A stretch of DNA of 22,239 nt. Origin: JBAVQS01 sp049694275. Its GTDB lineage: Bacteria; Chloroflexota; Anaerolineae; UBA4142; SHND01. The notes under the pieces are model-generated. The model worked only from the letters and a program-made list of their open reading frames with translations, had not been told where the DNA came from and searched no databases. Position 1 is the first letter of the stretch; each line of letters begins with the position of its first letter. The stretch lies in the NCBI GenBank assembly GCA_049694275.1, contig JBAVQS010000284.1, forward strand, positions 1 to 22,239. Reading direction: 5' to 3'. The translations under genes were made by a program, and so were the position numbers. Of this stretch, positions 19,415 through 22,239 are shown piece by piece.

Positions 19415-22239
19415 ATGATGAAATGGTTCGTGCGACTCGGCGTCGCCCTCTCCCTTCTGCTCGCCAGTGTGAGCGTGATCTCGGCGCATGCCAGTCTGGT
19501 CAAGGCAAATCCCGCGCCGAATGCGGTACTGGGGCAAGCCCCGGGACAGGTCCAATTATGGTTTGACGAAGAGGTCGAGCCTGCCTTTAGCCAGGTGCAG
19601 GTGATCGACTCGGCGCGCACGCGTGTCGACAGCGGATCGCTCGCGCTGGCCCCCGGCGACTCGAAATCCCTTGTCACGCCGCTCAAGCCGTTGGGAAACG
19701 GGACCTTTGCCGTGGTCTGGAAAGTCCTTTCCGCGACCGATGGGCATATCACACGCGGGGTCTATGCATTCAGCGTCGGCCAGGCAACCGGTTCGAGCAC
19801 GAGCACCCTGGAAGCGAACAGCGGCCTCGACGAGTTCTCGCCCATACCGGCGGGGATACGCTGGCTGTCGCTCCTTTCGCTCCTCGCCCTCGCCGGCGGC
19901 CTGTTCTTTTGGCTCGCACTATTGACACCCTCGCTTCGGACAATCGAATTCGATTGGACCACCGCAACGGGAGGGAACATTCAACGGCGGTGGATCCGGC
20001 TTGCAGGCCTGGCCTTGATCCTGGCGCTGGTTGCCAACACAGCCGAACTATTACTTGAAACCAGCCTGGTTACCGATCAACTCTCCATCCCATCGCTGAC
20101 CAACATTCTCTTCGCCACGCGGTTCGGCTCACTCTGGTTGATCCGGATGGCGTTTCTCCTGGTCATCGGCGCGCTCTTGCTGGCGCGCGCGCGAGGTCTC
20201 TTAAAGAGACCGACGTGGCTTGTCGTGCTCGCCCTCTTGTCCGAACTGGTCTTGCTCACCCGCTCGCTCGGCAGCCATGGCGCGGCGGTCGAAGGAGACC
20301 TCTCACTTGCGGTTCTGGCCGACTGGGCTCACCTGATCGGCGTTTCAGTCTGGGTCGGGGGGCTGGTCTATTTTGCGCTCCTCTTGCCGTTCATCTGGCG
20401 CGTGCTTGAGCCAACTCTACGCAACCGCTGGCTGGCGCGCCTCATTACGCGCTTTTCGATCGTCGCCATCTTTGCCACCCTCGTCATTGCCCTGACCGGC
20501 CTCTACAACTCGGCGCTCGAACTGCCATCGCTCGATGCGCTCATTCAGACCGTCTACGGCGACACGCTGACCATCAAGATTGCCTTCTTTGGCGTCATGC
20601 TCCTGTTTGGCGCAATCAATCTGTTCTGGATTGGACCCCGCTTCCGGCGCGTCGCATCGCCCCCGGCCGGGGCGCAGCTTTTCTCCCGCTTTCGGATCAC
20701 GCTGGCCATCGAAGTCGTATTAGGGCTCGGCGCGATCCTGCTCGCCGCGCTCCTGACCCTGCAGCCCCCTGCCCGTGCACAGCTCAACCCGGGCGCGCCC
20801 ACTGCGGTTCCCAACACCCGCGTCGTCCTCTCCGGCGATGCCGCCCCCGATGCGCGAGTCACACTGGTGATCGGCCCTGACGCCGGAACGCCCACTCAGT
20901 TCGATGCGCGTGTGGTCGATGCGCAGGGACAACCGACGACCAACATCCTGCGCGTCATTTTCAATTTCACTCTGCTCGATTCCGATGCGGGCACACAGAA
21001 CTTCAACGCCGATCCCGGCGCAGAGGGACACTATACGGTTAGCGGCAACTATATCACGCTCGACGGCATGTGGCGGATTCGAGTCATCGTGCGGCGCAAG
21101 GGGATCGAGGATACGAGCGTCGAATTCCCGTTCTATCGCGCGCCGCGCGGGAGCGCCACTCCAACCGACACCCCCCCAGCACGCACCCTGCTCGTCCAAG
21201 CCGAAGCCTGGATGAACAACCTGACGTCGCTCCGCTCGACCCAGTATTTGAACGATGGCGCAAACGGCGTGCTGATTACCGACTCTGAATTTCAGGCGCC
21301 CGACCGGTTGCGGTTTACCCTGCGCGGGGAGGGGACATCGATTGCCATTGGGCGGGAGCAGTATTTCGAACAGAGCGGGGCCTGGACCGCCAGCGCACGC
21401 GCAGTCCCCTATGTCTTTCCCAAGTTCGATCTATCGAAGCAGGCAATGTGGGTTGCGCCAGGGCGGAGCGAGAATGCGACAGATGGGGAACCGGCGCAAA
21501 TTGTTCGCTTTGCCATTCCGAACAGCAGTGGGACGGCCGGAATCCAGTATGCGTACTGGCTCTCGACACAGGACGGGCGCTTGCTTCAGTACGCCATGGT
21601 GACCGATGCGCACTATATGTTTGAGTATTATCACGACCCGAATGCGCCCGATATTCAGATCATAGCGCCCGCCGTCACTGCCGTCACCCCCTTGCCGGCG
21701 GCTACCCCCAACCCGGCGGTGGTAGCCGCGCCGCTGACCGGGGCGCGGCGGCCACAGGGGTTCATCACCGGCGACCTTGAAGGGGATGGGGCGCTCATCC
21801 TCCTCATTGCCGGCATTGCGGCAGGAGCGCTGGGCCTGGGGCGACGGCTCGCGCGTCCCCTGCAACTGACGGCGATTGGCGTCGCGGTGGTGTGTATCGT
21901 CGCGGGGGTTGGCCTGTTCGCAGACGCCGTGAATGCGATCACTCTAGCTAACCAGAACGTCTCGGTCAACCCGCAGCTTGCCAGCGCCGGAAGCACGACC
22001 TATCAAGAGTATTGTGTATCGTGTCATGGTCCTCTGGGAAAGGGGGACGGCCCGGCCGGGGCAGCGCTCCCGGTCAAGCCGGTTGACCTCACGACACACG
22101 TTCTATTGCACGACGAATTTTACCTGCACGATGTCATTCTCAACGGGCGCGGGAACATGCCCGCCTTTGGCAGCTATCTCAGCCAGGACGAGATTGTCAA
22201 TCTCATCGCCTATATCCGACAGCTTGCCCTCGACGCGCA
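19415..22239 (+). CDS. CopC-CopD-cytochrome c multidomain fusion (partial, 3' end outside window)
   Basis: The frame is open from the ATG at 19415 to the window end, at least 941 residues. A signal peptide ends at SA, leaving H25 at the mature N-terminus; with D109 and H111 (SATDGH) this is the Cu(II) site of CopC (25-122). CopD follows (about 148-450), with some eight helices including WAHLIGVSVWVGG. Residues 470-575 form a YtkA/FixH-like beta domain. A TP-linker (about 580-590) leads to a LolA/LppX-like domain (592-740), with the run LRFTLRGEGTSIAIGREQYF. After a second Pro-rich linker come two helices (793-835), then a class I cytochrome c with C867-x2-C870-H871 and the axial Met in GNMPAFG (M915). 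It likely handles copper uptake and electron transfer at the membrane (inference). Confidence 0.9.
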   Translation, partial: MMKWFVRLGVALSLLLASVSVISAHASLVKANPAPNAVLGQAPGQVQLWFDEEVEPAFSQVQVIDSARTRVDSGSLALAPGDSKSLVTPLKPLGNGTFAVVWKVLSATDGHITRGVYAFSVGQATGSSTSTLEANSGLDEFSPIPAGIRWLSLLSLLALAGGLFFWLALLTPSLRTIEFDWTTATGGNIQRRWIRLAGLALILALVANTAELLLETSLVTDQLSIPSLTNILFATRFGSLWLIRMAFLLVIGALLLARARGLLKRPTWLVVLALLSELVLLTRSLGSHGAAVEGDLSLAVLADWAHLIGVSVWVGGLVYFALLLPFIWRVLEPTLRNRWLARLITRFSIVAIFATLVIALTGLYNSALELPSLDALIQTVYGDTLTIKIAFFGVMLLFGAINLFWIGPRFRRVASPPAGAQLFSRFRITLAIEVVLGLGAILLAALLTLQPPARAQLNPGAPTAVPNTRVVLSGDAAPDARVTLVIGPDAGTPTQFDARVVDAQGQPTTNILRVIFNFTLLDSDAGTQNFNADPGAEGHYTVSGNYITLDGMWRIRVIVRRKGIEDTSVEFPFYRAPRGSATPTDTPPARTLLVQAEAWMNNLTSLRSTQYLNDGANGVLITDSEFQAPDRLRFTLRGEGTSIAIGREQYFEQSGAWTASARAVPYVFPKFDLSKQAMWVAPGRSENATDGEPAQIVRFAIPNSSGTAGIQYAYWLSTQDGRLLQYAMVTDAHYMFEYYHDPNAPDIQIIAPAVTAVTPLPAATPNPAVVAAPLTGARRPQGFITGDLEGDGALILLIAGIAAGALGLGRRLARPLQLTAIGVAVVCIVAGVGLFADAVNAITLANQNVSVNPQLASAGSTTYQEYCVSCHGPLGKGDGPAGAALPVKPVDLTTHVLLHDEFYLHDVILNGRGNMPAFGSYLSQDEIVNLIAYIRQLALDA

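Noticed and set aside
1..22239. tRNA or rRNA genes
   Set aside because: I saw no cloverleaf with a TTCRANNC arm nor any conserved rRNA segment; a covariance-model search would settle it.

Overview
The window (about 60% GC) reads like a chromosomal segment of an uncultivated Chloroflexota bacterium, probably Anaerolineae-like. The clues are two exported proteins with long Thr-Pro-Thr stalks, a CopC-CopD protein that continues into a cytochrome c, a PCYCGC-motif lipoprotein, and palindromic intergenic repeats of the GTAGGGGC and GTCATTGCG kinds. The assignment is inference from gene content; no rRNA or tRNA gene is visible.

Layout. 1-1621 (minus strand) is a three-gene operon: PCYCGC lipoprotein, membrane CuA cupredoxin, and a NosR/NapH-like 4Fe-4S membrane protein cut by the left edge. 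1890-3134 is an M20-family amidohydrolase. 3233-4243 is a membrane-anchored protein with a TPT stalk and a Cys-rich head. 4415-5431 is lgt. 5552-6187 (minus) is a metallo-beta-lactamase-fold hydrolase. 6339-9046 is an aldehyde dehydrogenase followed by a Gfo/Idh/MocA oxidoreductase. 9076-10155 (minus) is a HEAT-repeat protein. 10407-12272 (minus) is a secreted protein with an InlB-like repeat, a 300-residue TP stalk and a DUF11 domain. 12325-13802 is an intact insertion sequence. 13915-14160 (minus) is a small membrane protein. 14325-16622 is a large DNA-methylase-like protein with degraded catalytic motifs. 16635-17969 (minus) is a DUF58 protein, divergent from a DEDDy exonuclease-like gene (18058-18729). 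18883 to the right edge holds an exported Ig-like protein and a giant CopC-CopD-cytochrome c fusion, open to the window end.

How it fits together. Both ends deal with copper and electron transfer: CuA, Fe-S and a Cys-rich lipoprotein on the left; CopC/CopD and cytochrome c on the right. Lgt would lipidate the PCYCGC lipoprotein. The middle is general metabolism and cell-surface proteins.

The points most worth following are the multidomain CopCD-cytochrome c fusion, the apparently inactive methylase with a zinc ribbon, an IS sitting exactly between a near-consensus promoter and the surface-protein gene, and three genes whose -10 boxes lie only 7-9 nt before the start codon, which suggests leaderless mRNAs.
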